Shown here piece after piece: positions 21,440-33,727 of a DNA stretch of 64,000 bases. Where the stretch lies: NCBI GenBank assembly GCA_020744225.1, contig JAGMWG010000002.1, positions 2,666,001 through 2,730,000 of the forward strand, written 5' to 3'. The notes under the pieces are model-generated. The model had not been told where the DNA came from, did no database searches, and saw only the letters and a list, made by a program, of their open reading frames with translations. Source of the DNA: Paraphoma chrysanthemicola. Its lineage: Eukaryota; Ascomycota; Dothideomycetes; Pleosporales; Phaeosphaeriaceae. The translations under genes were made by a program, and so were the position numbers. Position 1 is the first letter of the stretch, and the number at the start of each line of letters is the position of its first letter.

Positions 21440-22597
21440 TCAAGGGAACCATTGGTTGGTTTGCTTCCAGTTGACAAATTCAGGTCCAACCTTCTTGAGA
21501 TCTCCAACACCAAGATTGGCCGCGTCGTTGAGGAGCTCGTATTTGAGGATGTCAATGACCTTCTTCACACCGTCGACGCCATATGCGTTGGCGTACATGA
21601 ACGGACGTCCCACGCCAACTGCACGTACACCGAGCGAAAGCAGCTTCAGAACATCAATGCCGTATCGAACACCGCCATCAGCATAGACCTCAGTCTGCTT
21701 GAAAATTTCGGGGGCTTCCTGGTAGATTTCGAGAGCCACCTCAAGGGAGGATGGTGAGGTGTCCAATTGGCGACCACCGTGGTTAGAGAGGAAGATGGCC
21801 TTTGCGCCGTTCTCGACTGCCAAACGAGCATCCTCGACGGTCTGGATACCCTTGGGAATCAAGGGCAATTTGGTCAATGACTGGAGCTCCTGGTAGTACT
21901 CCCAAGTGAAGAAGCTGAGTCCGGTGTTGGCAGAGCCAGCACCATAGCGGGCAGCGCGATGCCTGACACCATCGCCTGGAGAGTCGACCGTGAGAACAAT
22001 AGCCTTGGCACCGGCAGTTTCAATGTTCTTGAAAAGCGTTCGGGTCGCGTTGATTGAAGGATCATCGAGGTAGACCTGCTGGAAGAGGACTTGGCCGGTG
22101 CTGTTTCGTTGGGGATAAATTGACTGCCATGGCTTGGATGAGTACAGCGACGGCATGTACAAGATGTTGCCCTGACCAGCGCCTTTGACGAGGTTCCACT
22201 CGGCATCAGGGTGGGCGTTTCCTCCTCGTGCACATGGTGAGATGAAGAACGGTGCGGAGAAGTTGTACCCAAGAAGGGTAGTCGAGAATGTAGACTCGAC
22301 CCCAGTAATGTCAACCAGCACTCGAGGCCGGAGGCGGAAGCGCTGGAAGACTTCAAGGTTGTTGCGGTACGACCATTCACCCGCTGCACCGTTGCGGTAG
22401 TAGGTATAGTTTGAAGCCGGCAGGTATTGTCGGGCGGCCCAGTCAAAATCTGGCAATCCTACGATCGACCTCAGTGGCGGGAGAGTCTTATTTGCTGCGA
22501 AGCCACCAAGAACTCCCTCGATTCCAGTGTCTGGCTCATTGTCGAAAGGACGAGCTGCAAGAGCCACCGAGGCGAAGAAGAGCGCTGAGGTACGCAT
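21440..22597 (-). CDS. secreted FMN-dependent 2-hydroxyacid oxidase (lactate/glycolate oxidase family)
   Basis: Intronless, 385 residues. Oxidises an L-2-hydroxy acid to the 2-keto acid with O2, giving H2O2. An N-terminal signal peptide (MRTSALFFASVALAARP) and several Asn-x-Ser/Thr sites indicate secretion, unlike the usual peroxisomal or mitochondrial homologues; there is no cytochrome b2 heme domain. Key residues visible: FFISPCARGG near the FMN, VDSPGDGVRHR, and the catalytic base His273 with Arg276 in FLSNHGGRQLD, then YADGGVRYGIDVLK and GVGRPFMYANAYG for FMN phosphate binding. It ends in Pro, with no SKL-type signal. It may supply extracellular H2O2. A TATAAT element lies about 75 bases upstream. 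Confidence 0.9.
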   Translation of the reverse strand: MRTSALFFASVALAARPFDNEPDTGIEGVLGGFAANKTLPPLRSIVGLPDFDWAARQYLPASNYTYYRNGAAGEWSYRNNLEVFQRFRLRPRVLVDITGVESTFSTTLLGYNFSAPFFISPCARGGNAHPDAEWNLVKGAGQGNILYMPSLYSSKPWQSIYPQRNSTGQVLFQQVYLDDPSINATRTLFKNIETAGAKAIVLTVDSPGDGVRHRAARYGAGSANTGLSFFTWEYYQELQSLTKLPLIPKGIQTVEDARLAVENGAKAIFLSNHGGRQLDTSPSSLEVALEIYQEAPEIFKQTEVYADGGVRYGIDVLKLLSLGVRAVGVGRPFMYANAYGVDGVKKVIDILKYELLNDAANLGVGDLKKVGPEFVNWKQTNQWFP

Positions 22598-22667
22598 AGT
22601 GAGAGGAAATGTAGAGAGTGACTAGGTTGCGGTTGGAAGAATGAGAAACAACGGGGTGCAGGGCAGA

Positions 22668-22673
22668 ATTATA
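22668..22673 (-). promoter_or_regulatory. TATA-like element of the FMN oxidase gene
   Basis: TATAAT read on the minus strand, about 75 bases upstream of the start codon at 22597, a plausible distance for a fungal TATA box. Confidence 0.4.
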
Positions 22674-25600
22674 TTCCGAGGGCGTGGATTACAGGTTCGA
22701 TTGTGGACAGGGGCGCCCTTCACTGGAAACAGTTCCACCTGGTACTGCGAAAATGGGCCGTAGAACTTTCGTTTCGAAGTCGGTGGAGTACGTTCCCCTT
22801 CGAACGAACGCCACTCAATATATTCGCTGGCCGAGCACTGAAAATGGCTGCGGTCATTTCATTCGCAATCGCCAAGCCGCGCGATGCTGCGCGCCCGGCT
22901 AAGTCGTCAGAAGTGAATTAAAAAGCCTGGCCAAATTGCCCGATAGGGCCGAGGCCATCCATGACAGCCGTGACATGCTAACATGGGTGACAATTCTCCT
23001 AGGGTTTGCAGCGAGACGATTGGCCGAAAAGACGGAAAACATTGCGCAACTGAAGAAACTGCCCAGGTTGTGGCCGACACAAGGCCGTGTGCTGGGAACC
23101 ACTTCATGCGTGGCCATTGCTTGACGTCGTTCTCGTTTGCTGTGGTTCGTTTTCGCATTGAAGCAACTTCCCTGAAACTTCCGGCTACCGGGTTCTACAA
23201 ACAAGGCTGAGATGATTTTCATCGAGGGCTTCGACTGTGCAACACGTCACACTTTTTGCGTCGCTATACACAGCCATCGTGCCGTGATTCGGGAGAGGTG
23301 GCTAGGCCCGTGCATCGTGGTAATCTGCCACTTCCTGTTCGAAATTAGCGGCGTGTAACGCAACACGCAGGGTGCAAACAAAAGGCTCATCACCGGAACC
23401 CTTGTTCGACCGTTGTTGGTGTTCAAGGCCGTGCCGTTCCCTTCTTCGGACTAATGCGCGGATGCGGAAGGATACCGTGGTTTCATAAGCAATTTTTGCG
23501 TGTGTACTTTGTATGATGTCTGGCTCCGAATTCCTTAACAGAGGCTCAAGGCGCGATCCGGCATTGCCGAACCAAGAGTACACTATTGCATCGCCTGGTG
23601 GAGAACGAGTTCGTCATCGTCAAAAGCAGGCTCTGGGTCCATGCACAACGCTTGCGCACGGGGCTTGCGATGAAGTCGCACGCAGGATCATATTTTCAAG
23701 ATGAGAATTCGTTGGTGTTCCCGGCAAGCGGTACGAGTTGCACCTCGTCTACTAGCAAGGGCGCAATGTCCCACGAATTACGTCCGTGGAATAGAACTGC
23801 AACCCTCAAATAAGCACGCTCGCGCCACATTGGCGCATCAGTGAACCCTTCGTGCAATGCGCTCCGCCCAAGAAGACATCGATGTCCGATGGATGGATGA
23901 ACAAAGTTGTTGCGAGATTGCGGCGCGGAGGCTAGGCGCAAGGGCACCGGCCGTTGGCTAGCGAAGCGAGCAAGGGCCAAAATTCTGGCGGGAAGGCCCG
24001 AACTGAACCAACTCCGCAACTCGGGCAACACCCCGAAACAACACATAACGGAAGAGACTTCACAAGCTGGCCTGCGGTCCTTTCTTATCGCGATGCTTGC
24101 TCAGTGCGCAAAGAGAATTTTTTCCTTCTAACCTGCGCTGATGACGAGGATGTCGATCACAAATGCATGCGCGATTTAGAGATTGTCGTACTCCGTACTG
24201 TGTGGTAAGTCATGATGTGCCTTCCCGCTAGAGTCATTTACGCAGGTATCTAGTGTTAGTAGTGTAGCATCAAAAGCACAGCAGAATGGATTGTCGAATG
24301 CTTCTCACTACTATGCAAGCTCTTCATGGCGACGAATCGCGCCACCGCCGACGCGTCATCCCTTTCAAGACTTTCTGACCTCGCCCACGCAAGTATTGCA
24401 TCCAACCTGGGCTTTGAGGAGCATTCCCAAATGGCATGTGCGACTGTTCATCACCATCGTCGTTCTCTATACTACCTCCGAAATCCAGTAGTCTTCTCCT
24501 CCCTCGACTCGCCCGCCTCTCAGAGCTTTGCGCGTCCCAGTCGCGAACATGAGGTACACGCCTGTCTCACTAGCATGCAGACCACGACAGCTCAGCCATA
24601 GCACCGGAGTCAGAGAAGCAACTCGGACACAAGTTCCCGCTCGTTACATGAAGACCTATCAACGATTCAGATTCGTCGCACAACTCTGCCAGTCTTATTA
24701 GCGCGTATGGCGCTTCCAGGTTTCCTCTACACAGTCTGCGCTACACAATACGCACTCAGAAGACTCACCTGAGTATACCGTATGATTTTGCTCAGGATTT
24801 CAATGGGTGTTAGTCCGGTGAGTAATGGCTGCATTTTCGCAGACGCTGCACACTATATCCTGTTTGAGGAAGCCATCTTGACCTTTTGCCGCTGCTTGGA
24901 GATGACGCAGGCCGCTTATGAGTTGCAAGGGATGTGTTAGCGCTCATAGCCTGGCTGGTGAGGCGTGGACTGCCCTGAGGCGCGTGTAGTCGGAGTTCAG
25001 CCTCGTGAGCGGATACTTCATGTAATCAGTCACGGCTACGTCTAACGCCCCTGGGAAAGGATATACACCTTACAAGATTGCAGCATATGTCTGGGACTGC
25101 AACATAATGACGCCCATCCTCGCAGCGATCTTTGGATGCTGGGATGATTTTGTAGAGATATACTCAATAAGTGGGTATGACTTCCTGCGCAACGACGGAG
25201 TGCGGCAATGCAGAAGTCATTTGGACGGAGCTGAAATACACTGCCGGATGTATTGCGGATCGGGCCACCATGCCCCCAGCGCGTTTCGCAATAGGACTGG
25301 AGGTTCGGCGTTGCATCGATCTGCACTGGATGCTCTCAGATGTAGGGTCGAAACGGACTTTTGTGGAGACGTTGTATGAAGCCAATTGGTTTCTAGCTTC
25401 GTATCCCAAGAAAAAGCGTTCACCTGCTTCCTAATCCGAGTACTCAATTTCCAGATGGAACGACCGTAAAGCTGAAGTACGACTGGCTCTTGCCAGAATG
25501 GTACACTGCTCTCACAGCAACGATACTGAGATCGACGTTTTGTCTGCAGCTTCTGTCCGCGATCCAGCACATCACAGAAAAAAGCGTATCCAGAACGTAC

Positions 25601-25689
25601 TTTGCCTTCATTGGACCCGCAGTGGGCCGAACACCCTTTGTCCAACATACTTTGGCACACCATCCGCGACAAGACAAATCGCGCAATGC
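22674..25689. other. 3-kb gene-poor region
   Basis: Only short overlapping frames on both strands; none matches a family I know. Base composition and stop density look like decayed sequence, particularly from 24.2 kb on. Confidence 0.5.
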
Positions 25690-26400
25690 TCGAAACTCTA
25701 CCAGAATATGATCTCGCCCTATAACAGCGGCTACTCAAGATGAAGGGGTATAATTTTCGACCATACCGCACAATTTGGTCGTAAGTAGCAGCTCCGTAGT
25801 AAAGGTCTGCTGCCTCGAGGGGGTGTCAATGCTGGATCCACAGAGTCTGGATATGCGAGGAAGTCGCCATCCGGCTGTGCGGAAGTGATTGCCGAACTCA
25901 GCCCGTCAACGAAGGTCATGACTTCCGAGGGGAGTGGCGGCGATCTATCTACGCCAGAGTCAATGTTCTGCAGACGTGTCAGCGGCAGCCATGGTATACA
26001 CAGCGCTCCACACCGACCTGCAACGCCCACAACGAGTCCCGGTGAGAACAACTAGTGGAGTCGACTGCAGGCCGGTTCATCCGACTATCCTTCCCACCAC
26101 AGAGCAAGATGAATGCACTTTAGAGGAACGATTCTGTCAGCCCCATGTCGATGGTGCATTGGAAGAAACTTGTCAAAGCTTCTTGCGCAGCGGCTGCGCC
26201 ACTCTCGTGGCGATTGGTTTGCTGTAAACCGTTTGGTGGTTTGTTGTAGCCTGACAATGGCTCAACGAGTGGCACTCTGTCAACTATTGCCTTTAGCGCC
26301 GTCAACCGACCCCAGTCCTCGACAGTGGTGCTGTCTGGATTCGGCATCCCCTCAATCATCGCGGGAAGCCCAGTCTTGATGTAGTAGTCCGCTTTTCCAA
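25690..26400 (-). pseudogene. relic of a berberine-bridge-type FAD-linked oxidase
   Basis: On the minus strand, 26400-26120 contains YFGKADYYIKTGLP and 26051-25750 contains DGDFLAYPDSVDPALTP, which then shifts frame into EAADLYYGAATYDQIVR followed by GRKLYP. This order (Y.N Y.DP, LYYG...Y..I..K..DP) is the C-terminal signature of berberine-bridge/glucooligosaccharide-oxidase flavoproteins. The usual DPGQVF end is missing, and stops or frameshifts interrupt the stretch between the two parts. No FAD-binding GGHS-type motif is found upstream, so the N-terminal half seems lost or unrecognisable. It is not derived from the intact FAD oxidase at 9.4 kb, whose C-terminus is clearly different. Confidence 0.55.
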
Positions 26401-27475
26401 AGTAAGACTGCGGATACTGAAATCGCCAAAAACACTGGTATAGAGCTCAAGTGTCAAGTTGCGATCAACAAATGAAGAGCTAATTACGAATGAGTGATGC
26501 TTGACAACGACTGAAGTAGCAGCATCAGCTCATTTCAAGGTTGATGAAAAGTTGGCGAAGTAGCTGACGTCTTGAGGCGGAGCCGACTGCGTTTAGATGC
26601 GGATTGTCGTGCCTATGCCGATATTGTCTGCAGCTCCTCACAGAGCGCAGCATAGGTCAGGGTAGCTTGTTGGTGTAACGTACACGAAGCATCCATCAGC
26701 CAGGATGACACCCATGACTGCGAAGGCGTCGAGCGCCAGGCCTAGTATAACTTCCAGTCAGCAACATCCTGAGGGAGACTGCGGATACTCTTCTTGTCGG
26801 TGGGGTACGTACTCTCCCCGACACCGACACCTGGAAAGGTGCCGTGTAGTAGCGCCCGCCGACTTTGATTGTAAATGCCCAAACCAAGATTACCCAGGCG
26901 AAATACTCCACCTACAGTCACGATGCGGTAAGCTTACGACTATCGGCAATTATTCAAGGGGCGAAGCGACTAGATGAGACCCACATCTGTCTAGAGAGAT
27001 GGTGTAGAAGTTCTGCAGATCAATTACCGGACTCCCATTCATCGCACCAAGCGAGAACCTACCGTACGAATGGCTCCCAGATTCTCGCCCGGATTTTCAC
27101 ACGTGCTGTGACAGCACACATGACAGAGCCTGATACCATCTGGGGGTTCTTTGGTAGTGTGACAGTAATAGGGCCATACTTAAGACGAAAATTGTATGGC
27201 GTGAAGAGGGAGGTTCTGTCAGGCGAGTAGTTTAACCTCGTTCGCACGTCAGTGCTGACAAGACATACATGTAGAGCCTGAATTGAGTCGACTGGGTGGC
27301 CTGTTCAGGGGCTCGCAACTGCTACAATGGAGATGGAGAGCGCAATGAAGGTAGCGAAGACTAAAGCCATTTGTAGATGTGCATATGGCACCTTTAAACA
27401 AATGTAAGGCCTAATACCCCAATTTACACTGATAAGAGAACTATTTAAAACCTAGAGCAATACACAACATCTTTT
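26401..27475. other. decayed-looking intergenic region
   Basis: Minus-strand pieces at 26911-26696 and 27247-27059 have some protein-like character (for example WVILVWAFTIKVGGR) but no family could be assigned. No intact gene. Confidence 0.4.
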
Positions 27476-29440
27476 CTATATCTTGCCACGATCCAAGAAT
27501 TTAGTCGGGATGTCAACCCACTTACTTCGTAGGTACTCCGCTAAATTCTTGCCCAAGACATCATAAGTAGAGCTGGACGCGACACCACGGTCGAGATGAT
27601 CTTTCAGCAAGAAGTGTACAGCTTATTCAAGTTAGTGTCTCTCCCCTAGATGGTAAACATGATGATCAGACTTACCCCAGATGTTAGGAAGCTCGAATCG
27701 GAAGATAGGCTTTCCAGTGTCGTCTCCACCTAGAAGGTTTCGGACTTTGTCCACCGTTAAGAGGCTTCGTAGCCAGTCCCACTCGTCAGCATTACGAACG
27801 AAGAATCCGACGTTGCAATCTGAACCCTTATCGCCTGATCGAGCATGAACGATGTATCCCAGAGGCGCTCTCACCGTTGGCGACAAAGACTTGAGATCGA
27901 TCGGGTTGCTGGTGTCATACGTGTCTTGCTCGTAGAGGAAATCTTGCGTATCCGATGGCGCTGCGATAGGAATCTCTAATCCCTGGTGTGGGATATAGCA
28001 AGTGTGCTTTACGCTTTGCTGTGGCAAAAGCGCTACCCAGTACTCGTAGTATGGCTTGGGGATAGCTTGGCGTGCGTCAACTGCAAAGGTAGCACCAGGA
28101 TAGCTTTGCATGATCGTGTCTGTGATTGGGCGGAAGAAATTAGCTGTAGATAAAGCAGACTCATCTTTGGACTGGGCGAAGATTCGCAAGTCAACTGTAG
28201 CTGCGTCCTGAGTGTCAGGGTTCTCGGGACAGCGACCATTGGTTCGGAACTTTAGACAGTGATAGTTTGACACGTCCAGTGCGGCCCGGACTTGACGTTC
28301 GAGCATCGCTGCTTTCTCCTCGATGTCAAGACCACACAGGAAGTAATGTGCTTCAGCCTGGAAACCGCCTTTGGCTGTGAGACCAACTTTTGTAGTTGGT
28401 GGAGGCTTAACGCTGCCAACATTGCTTATGTGCCTGAAATGACTGTGAGTGACTGGAATGCGTGGTAGAGAGGCATACTCACACTTGGTTCTTGCCGACT
28501 TGCTTCATCTTGATCTTGTCTAGAATGGCTACCACGTCGGAATTGTAATAGTAAGGTCCCTGGATTTCATACAACAGCTGAGCTTTGCATGTGTCCACAG
28601 TTACCATCCCGTCGTGATCATTCTGTTTCGTGACGATGAATTCGCCGTTCTCTTCCATCTCGATAATCGGGAATCCGAGATCGAGGGACTGTCCAGGCAG
28701 GGACTTAAATCCTGTGAAATTGCCTCCTGTGACATATGTTGAACACTCGATGAAGTGACCAGCAACAAAGGCGTGGGCAAGCTGGCTGTAATGTTGCGGA
28801 GACCAACCGAAGTAATAGGCCGCGCAACCGATTGTTGGAGAGGCGTCAGCCACACGTCCGCAGAGAACGATGTCTGCTCCATGTTTGAGTGCTTCTGCAA
28901 CTCCAAACCCTCCCAAATAGCACTGCGCGTAGATCGGCTTATTTTCCCACTGAGATAGTGGCTTGCCTGTAAGCTGTCAGCCCGAGCTCACGTGCATCGT
29001 ATGAAGGACCTACCTGTCGTTAGGCTCTTGAACTCAAAGCCGCTGTCGATGGCTTTGGAAACAACGTCAAAGACTTCATCGCCCCCAATCCAGGCTACTT
29101 TGAGATCGAGACCAGCTTCTCGGACTTTCTCAACAACAATGTCGTAGAGCTTTTTTGTGTCACTAGCGCCTGCATTGACGGCAACCTTGACTCTCCTTGA
29201 TGCAAGGTGTGGTAGCGCAGGTAAGAACGCTTCCAGAAATGAGGTCTCGAATTCTTCAGTAGCCCCATTACCGTCCACTTTCGAACCGCCCCTAGTAGTC
29301 ATGTTGTACTCAGACATCCAGTCACCAACAATGAATTGGATATCCTCATTCTTAGCCAAGTCGGCAAAGCCATGACGTCGATCGGTGACCGAGCCTGACG
29401 CCGAGGCAATGCGAAGCTTTTGTATGCCGATTGAGCCCAT
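27476..29440 (-). CDS. AtuA-like protein (acyclic terpene utilisation family, DUF1446)
   Basis: Four exons on the minus strand, 29440-29014, 28966-28483, 28433-27676 and 27621-27476; the spliced length is exactly divisible by three and gives 604 residues. The DUF1446 core spans about residues 5-450: RIASASGSVTDRRHGF at the N-terminus, VNAGASDTKKLYD, GADIVLCGRVADASPTIG and the YVTGGNFTGF region. A C-terminal AtuA-like alpha/beta domain carries YIVHARSGDKGSDCNVGFFVR. In Pseudomonas the atu genes serve citronellol/geraniol breakdown, but the biochemical role of AtuA is unproven. The start at 29440 is preferred over an in-frame Met 20 codons upstream because the family begins near there. It shares a 463-base divergent promoter with the OYE gene and opens the catabolic gene run. 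Confidence 0.88.
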
Positions 29441-29903
29441 CTTTAAATTAGTGAATGGGTGTTGTGAATGGTACAAGTTGAGAATATCAAAAGAAGACAA
29501 ATGAAGGTAATGATATCAACATGGACACGCTCTTAGGATGAAATAATAAAGACAGACATTGTGAAGATTTGCACAAAGATATACAAAGCTCGATCCATGG
29601 CTTGGGCGTTTGGCATTAGCTCCCGGGTACCATGAGCGCAGAAGCGGGGTTGCTGCGCCAGTGAAACATTACTCATGCCACACCCATCAAACGCTTATCC
29701 GCATGCGTCCACTACACACAGAAAATCTTGTCGCAACCCATTTTCGGAGTATGGATTTAGCAAAAAATGGCCACCGCTGAAGTCGCTCCACACTTCAATT
29801 TGTCAGCTTCCGCCCGTCGAACATTATATCAAGGTCAGGCATCCGGTGGTCATGGGAGACAAGACAGCAGACGTCGATGCCAACACCCAAAGCATCAATC
29901 ACA
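29441..29903. promoter_or_regulatory. divergent promoter region of AtuA-like and OYE genes
   Basis: 463 bases between two divergent start codons. No specific binding site can be assigned by eye. Confidence 0.5.
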
Positions 29904-31010
29904 ATGTCAGAGTCCAAGCTTTTCAAGCCCCTCACCATCGGCAAGCTGCAGCTGAGCCACCGCATCGGCATGTGCCCACTTACCAGGTTCCGTGCATCCG
30001 ATGATCACGTCCCACTGCCTATCGTCGAAACATATTATGCGCAACGCGGTTCAGTTCCTAAAACTCTCTTAATATCGGAAGGAACGTTCATATCTCCCAA
30101 ACAGGGTGGCACCAACAACGTTCCCGGCATCTACAACGAGAGCCAGATAGCGGCATGGCGCAAGGTCACTGATGCCGTACACGCGAAGGGAAGCTACATC
30201 TTTTGTCAATTATGGGCACTCGGACGCACCGCATCGCCAGATGTTGCCAGAAGGGAGAATATCAGAGTAACTAGCTCCAGCAACATCGCTCTCAGTGAAG
30301 ATCATGTCGTTCCAGAACCCCTGAGCGTGGAAGAGATCAAATCAACCATTGAAGACTATGCTCAAGCCGCAAAAAACGCGCTAGCCGCCGGTTTTGATGG
30401 AGTTGAGCTGCATGGAGCAAACGGCTACTTGATTGATCAGTTCCTTCAGGACGTGAGCAACAAGCGCACGGATCAGTATGGTGGATCCATAGAGAATCGG
30501 TCCAGATTCGCACTGGAGGCCGTGCAAGCAGTTGTCGATGCCGTGGGTGCCGACAGAACAGCCATCCGATTCAGCCCTTTCAGCCCTTTCAATGGCATGA
30601 AGATGGACAACCTTGTCCCTCAATTTGCCGATATAGTGCAGAAACTGAACCCTCTAAAGCTTGCATATCTGCATCTCGTGGAGTCCCGGATTGCTGGTAG
30701 CAAAGATTGCGAAGGTGACGAGAAGCTGGATTTTGCTATCGATCTTTGGAGTGGACCTTTGCTCCTAGCTGGAGGATATAAGCCAGACACGGCGAAGATG
30801 GTGGTAGATCACGAACGACCAGACAAAGACATTGTCGTCATGTTCGGTCGACTTTACATCTCCACACCAGATCTCCCATTCAGGGTCAAAAACGGGCTGG
30901 ATCTGAATCCGTACAACCGGGATACGTTCTATACACCGATGAAAGCAGAAGGATACATTGATTACGAGTTCAGTACACATTTCGGGCGAACAACGGCAGC
31001 TTCAGTCTAG
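29904..31010 (+). CDS. old yellow enzyme (NADH:flavin oxidoreductase, FMN)
   Basis: Intronless, 368 residues from the Met at 29904 (an in-frame Met lies 9 codons upstream; MSESKLFKPL is the usual OYE N-terminus). FMN TIM barrel that reduces alpha,beta-unsaturated carbonyls with NAD(P)H. Visible: HRIGMCPLTRFRA (FMN contact), GVELHGANGYLIDQFLQD with the substrate-binding His/Asn pair, the catalytic-Tyr segment DQYGGSIENRSRF, RFSPFSPFNGM and VVMFGRLYISTPDLPFR (FMN phosphate site). A role in reducing enone intermediates of a terpenoid or alicyclic substrate fits the neighbours. It could also be a general detoxification enzyme. Confidence 0.92.
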   Translation: MSESKLFKPLTIGKLQLSHRIGMCPLTRFRASDDHVPLPIVETYYAQRGSVPKTLLISEGTFISPKQGGTNNVPGIYNESQIAAWRKVTDAVHAKGSYIFCQLWALGRTASPDVARRENIRVTSSSNIALSEDHVVPEPLSVEEIKSTIEDYAQAAKNALAAGFDGVELHGANGYLIDQFLQDVSNKRTDQYGGSIENRSRFALEAVQAVVDAVGADRTAIRFSPFSPFNGMKMDNLVPQFADIVQKLNPLKLAYLHLVESRIAGSKDCEGDEKLDFAIDLWSGPLLLAGGYKPDTAKMVVDHERPDKDIVVMFGRLYISTPDLPFRVKNGLDLNPYNRDTFYTPMKAEGYIDYEFSTHFGRTTAASV

Positions 31011-32284
31011 ATAGAACGTAAGTTCCAATTGCATCTTTTTAAGAACATTCTTTAGCCCTTTGTACTTACATTGACGACCTATCCTTTGTCACTGTTAAAT
31101 CGGACTAACATCTCGAAGCTCATGATTGTATGAAGGCCTAATAGTCTTTTGCGGCTACCGTTCGCATCCCGATGCTGCGTTTTACTGCCTGCTTTCATTG
31201 CTCTGATCAAGTGTGTCATTGTAAAGATTGCTCTTTCTTGAGAGGCCCTCCGCTCTATTCTTGTTCCTCTTCATGCTCCATGAACATGGCCGATAGTGAT
31301 GAATTTACGCTTGACTTATTGACATGGGGGGGGGGGGGCATTGCCTATCCTCGGCCAAGACGCGCAAATCATTATCCCGAATGATGCCATGGCTCATCAG
31401 CGCCTTGACTCGATCTGTGCGCTGTTGAAGCAAAGGAACTTGCCGAGTTCTAGTAGTTTCGTTCTGGGATAGGAGCTTTCGAACCTAGTCTTCAATTTCC
31501 CAATGCCATATCCTTCTATCCCTAGATGTTGTCAGGCGAGATGTGTAGGTAGCACCTCTCCCTTGAGTAGTTTTCGCTGCCTATGTTTATCGACTAGTGC
31601 GTGCCTCGTGTATATAGAGGACTAGATCACCGATGCTCGAGGCCAGGAGTTTCGCCCACACCATTCAACGTTGCTGTACACTCATCGGCAGCCACGTTTC
31701 GCGGTGGCTCCAACGCTTCTATCCTACAAATTTCATTGTCAGCAAGATGGTGATTGATGAATACCGGGGTGCGTAGAGCCTTGTCAGCCCGAGCACAATA
31801 GCCATGGTGTGATGACCACACATCTGATTGGTCGCCTGGTGATGTCGAAGCTTTGCGATACGAGATCCGTCTCCACACTGCATCTGATCACGTGAGCATC
31901 CGAGTACTGTCCATGGGGAATCGTCTAACATCGCTGTGGAACTAATTCAACTAGGTATGATGCCCACTACCAAGTTGGACCGACCAAGTGTGTGGTGGAT
32001 GCTTCAGCTTGTCCCGTAATCAGCAGGTTCTGCATCTGAAAACTTGCAAAGCAACGAGGTACTGACTCATGCCCAGCCGTGTCCTCGCGTAGAATGGACG
32101 CTAAGCTAAATTGCGATGGACAAAACGTTAAATGGAATGACGAAAGGACCTCGGGACGCAAGGGTGCAATTCCTACAATTCATCAGGTCAAGGTCAACAC
32201 TACGTGCAGTCTCTTACAACTATATCAAGGAATAGACAACGTTGAACTTCGTCGATAATCCTCAACACTGTCGTAAGACTATCA
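31011..32284. other. 1.3-kb intergenic region
   Basis: Contains a run of 13 G at 31326-31338 and otherwise no coding signal on either strand. It separates OYE and SDR genes that face the same way. Confidence 0.5.
31326..31338 (+). repeat. G13 homopolymer
   Basis: Thirteen consecutive G residues, the longest homopolymer noticed here. It is a probable length-polymorphic and error-prone site. Confidence 0.85.
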
Positions 32285-33404
32285 ATGGCACAGTCGGATC
32301 TTTCGCAACCGTCCCCACGATCTAAAGTGTGGCTTGTGACAGGCTGCTCTTCAGGGTTGGGGCAGCGCATCGTTTGCGCAGTACTCGCTCGCGGCGACAA
32401 GATCATTGCTACGGCCCGTCGACTGTCAGATCTTGACTACATCAAAGACCAAGCTGGTGGTACAGAGAGGGGTTACTGCATTACGCTCGATGTAACGTCG
32501 TCCGGTGAGCAGATTCAAAACGAGATCGACAAGGCTATTGAGCATTTTGGATGCATTGATGTCCTGGTGAACAATGCTGGTTTTGTAGTTTCGGGTGTCT
32601 GGGAAGAGCTCAGGTATGTAATCACTCAGTGTAACGAGATATTTCAGTTCTGCGCGTTGCAATTATGTACCCGAGCACATAGACGTTAACTCAGGTATGT
32701 GCGCATTAGTGATCAAGATGTTCAAAGCCAAATGGATACCAACTTTTTCGGAGCTCTCAAAGTCACCCGCTCTGTACTGCCGTATATGCGCAAAGCGCGT
32801 TCCGGTGTTATACTGTTCATGGGGAGTATATCTGGGTGGTATGGAGTGGGAGCCGGAGGGCCGTATAGCGCATCAAAATTTGCCATAGAAGGTAAGTCCT
32901 CCTACATGTCGAAACATATGTCGAAACATCGAAACATTCCAGAGCTCCCGACAGACCATTGATTCATCTACAGGGGCCGCGGAAAGTCTAGCCAGAGAAA
33001 CAGTCCACCTCAACATCCGCACCCACGTCCTCGTTCTTGGCCTGTTTCGCACGGACATCCTTTCATCGAAGCGGAAAGCCGGTCTTCTTAAACCATCTAC
33101 AGGATTGGCTGACTACAATGCCATCAAAACACACTTGGCAGATCGCCACAAGGTGACTCATGACAACCAACCGGGAGATCCAGGTCTCGCAGCAGAACGA
33201 GTGGTGGACATTGCAAGAATGGAGAACCTGACTGACACCGAAATGCAAGGGTTAGATTCGCTGCGCATCCCTCTCGGGACTGATGCGTTGCGGGTCATGA
33301 AAACAAAGTGTGAGCAGACGATGGAGCACATGAGTGTATGGGGAAGTTTTGCAGGTAGCACAGACTACGAAGGAGTAGATGATGTGCTTAGCTATTTGAG
33401 GTAG
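32285..33404 (+). CDS. short-chain dehydrogenase/reductase (classical SDR)
   Basis: Three exons joined by two GT/AG introns (donors GTATGTAA and GTAAGTCC), about 300 residues. NAD(P)-dependent oxidoreductase. The cofactor motif is LVTGCSSGLGQR, followed by the LDVTS position and VLVNNAGF; the catalytic Ser is in FMGSISGWYG and the Tyr/Lys pair in PYSASKFAIEG. The C-terminal third binds the substrate and is variable. The ORF extends into intron 1 before stopping, so a gene finder could truncate it. Its convergent neighbour is the ALDH gene 323 bases on. Probably oxidises or reduces a pathway alcohol or ketone. Confidence 0.88.
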
Positions 33405-33727
33405 AAGCTCGAGAGTCACACCGTACTATTGTTAGGTGCATATTTGAATCTATACCAATTTGGTCGAAGTGGTGCGTTATTCCAAGTGTCTCTTGAATCT
33501 GTAACTACTCAAACGGTATCATGTCCATACAATACCCACGTGGGGCAGGACCTCGCTTTCAAGTGTAGCGATGGCCCATAACCATGCGCATATGGTCGGG
33601 ACAAATGCAGATTAAATTCAACATGTTTACACTAGAAGAAAAGTGTCCGAACCATTTTTGTGAATGAAAGTATTCGCAGTTCACAAGAAGTATGACTAAC
33701 AAGTCAAAGAAAGTTGACTCTACAAAA
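33405..33727. other. convergent intergenic region, nothing recognised
   Basis: AT-rich 3' flanks of the SDR and ALDH genes. Confidence 0.5.

Noticed and set aside
31326..31338. G13 run as a possible G-quadruplex control element
   Set aside because: A single long G run with no neighbouring G tracts at useful spacing; listed as a homopolymer only.
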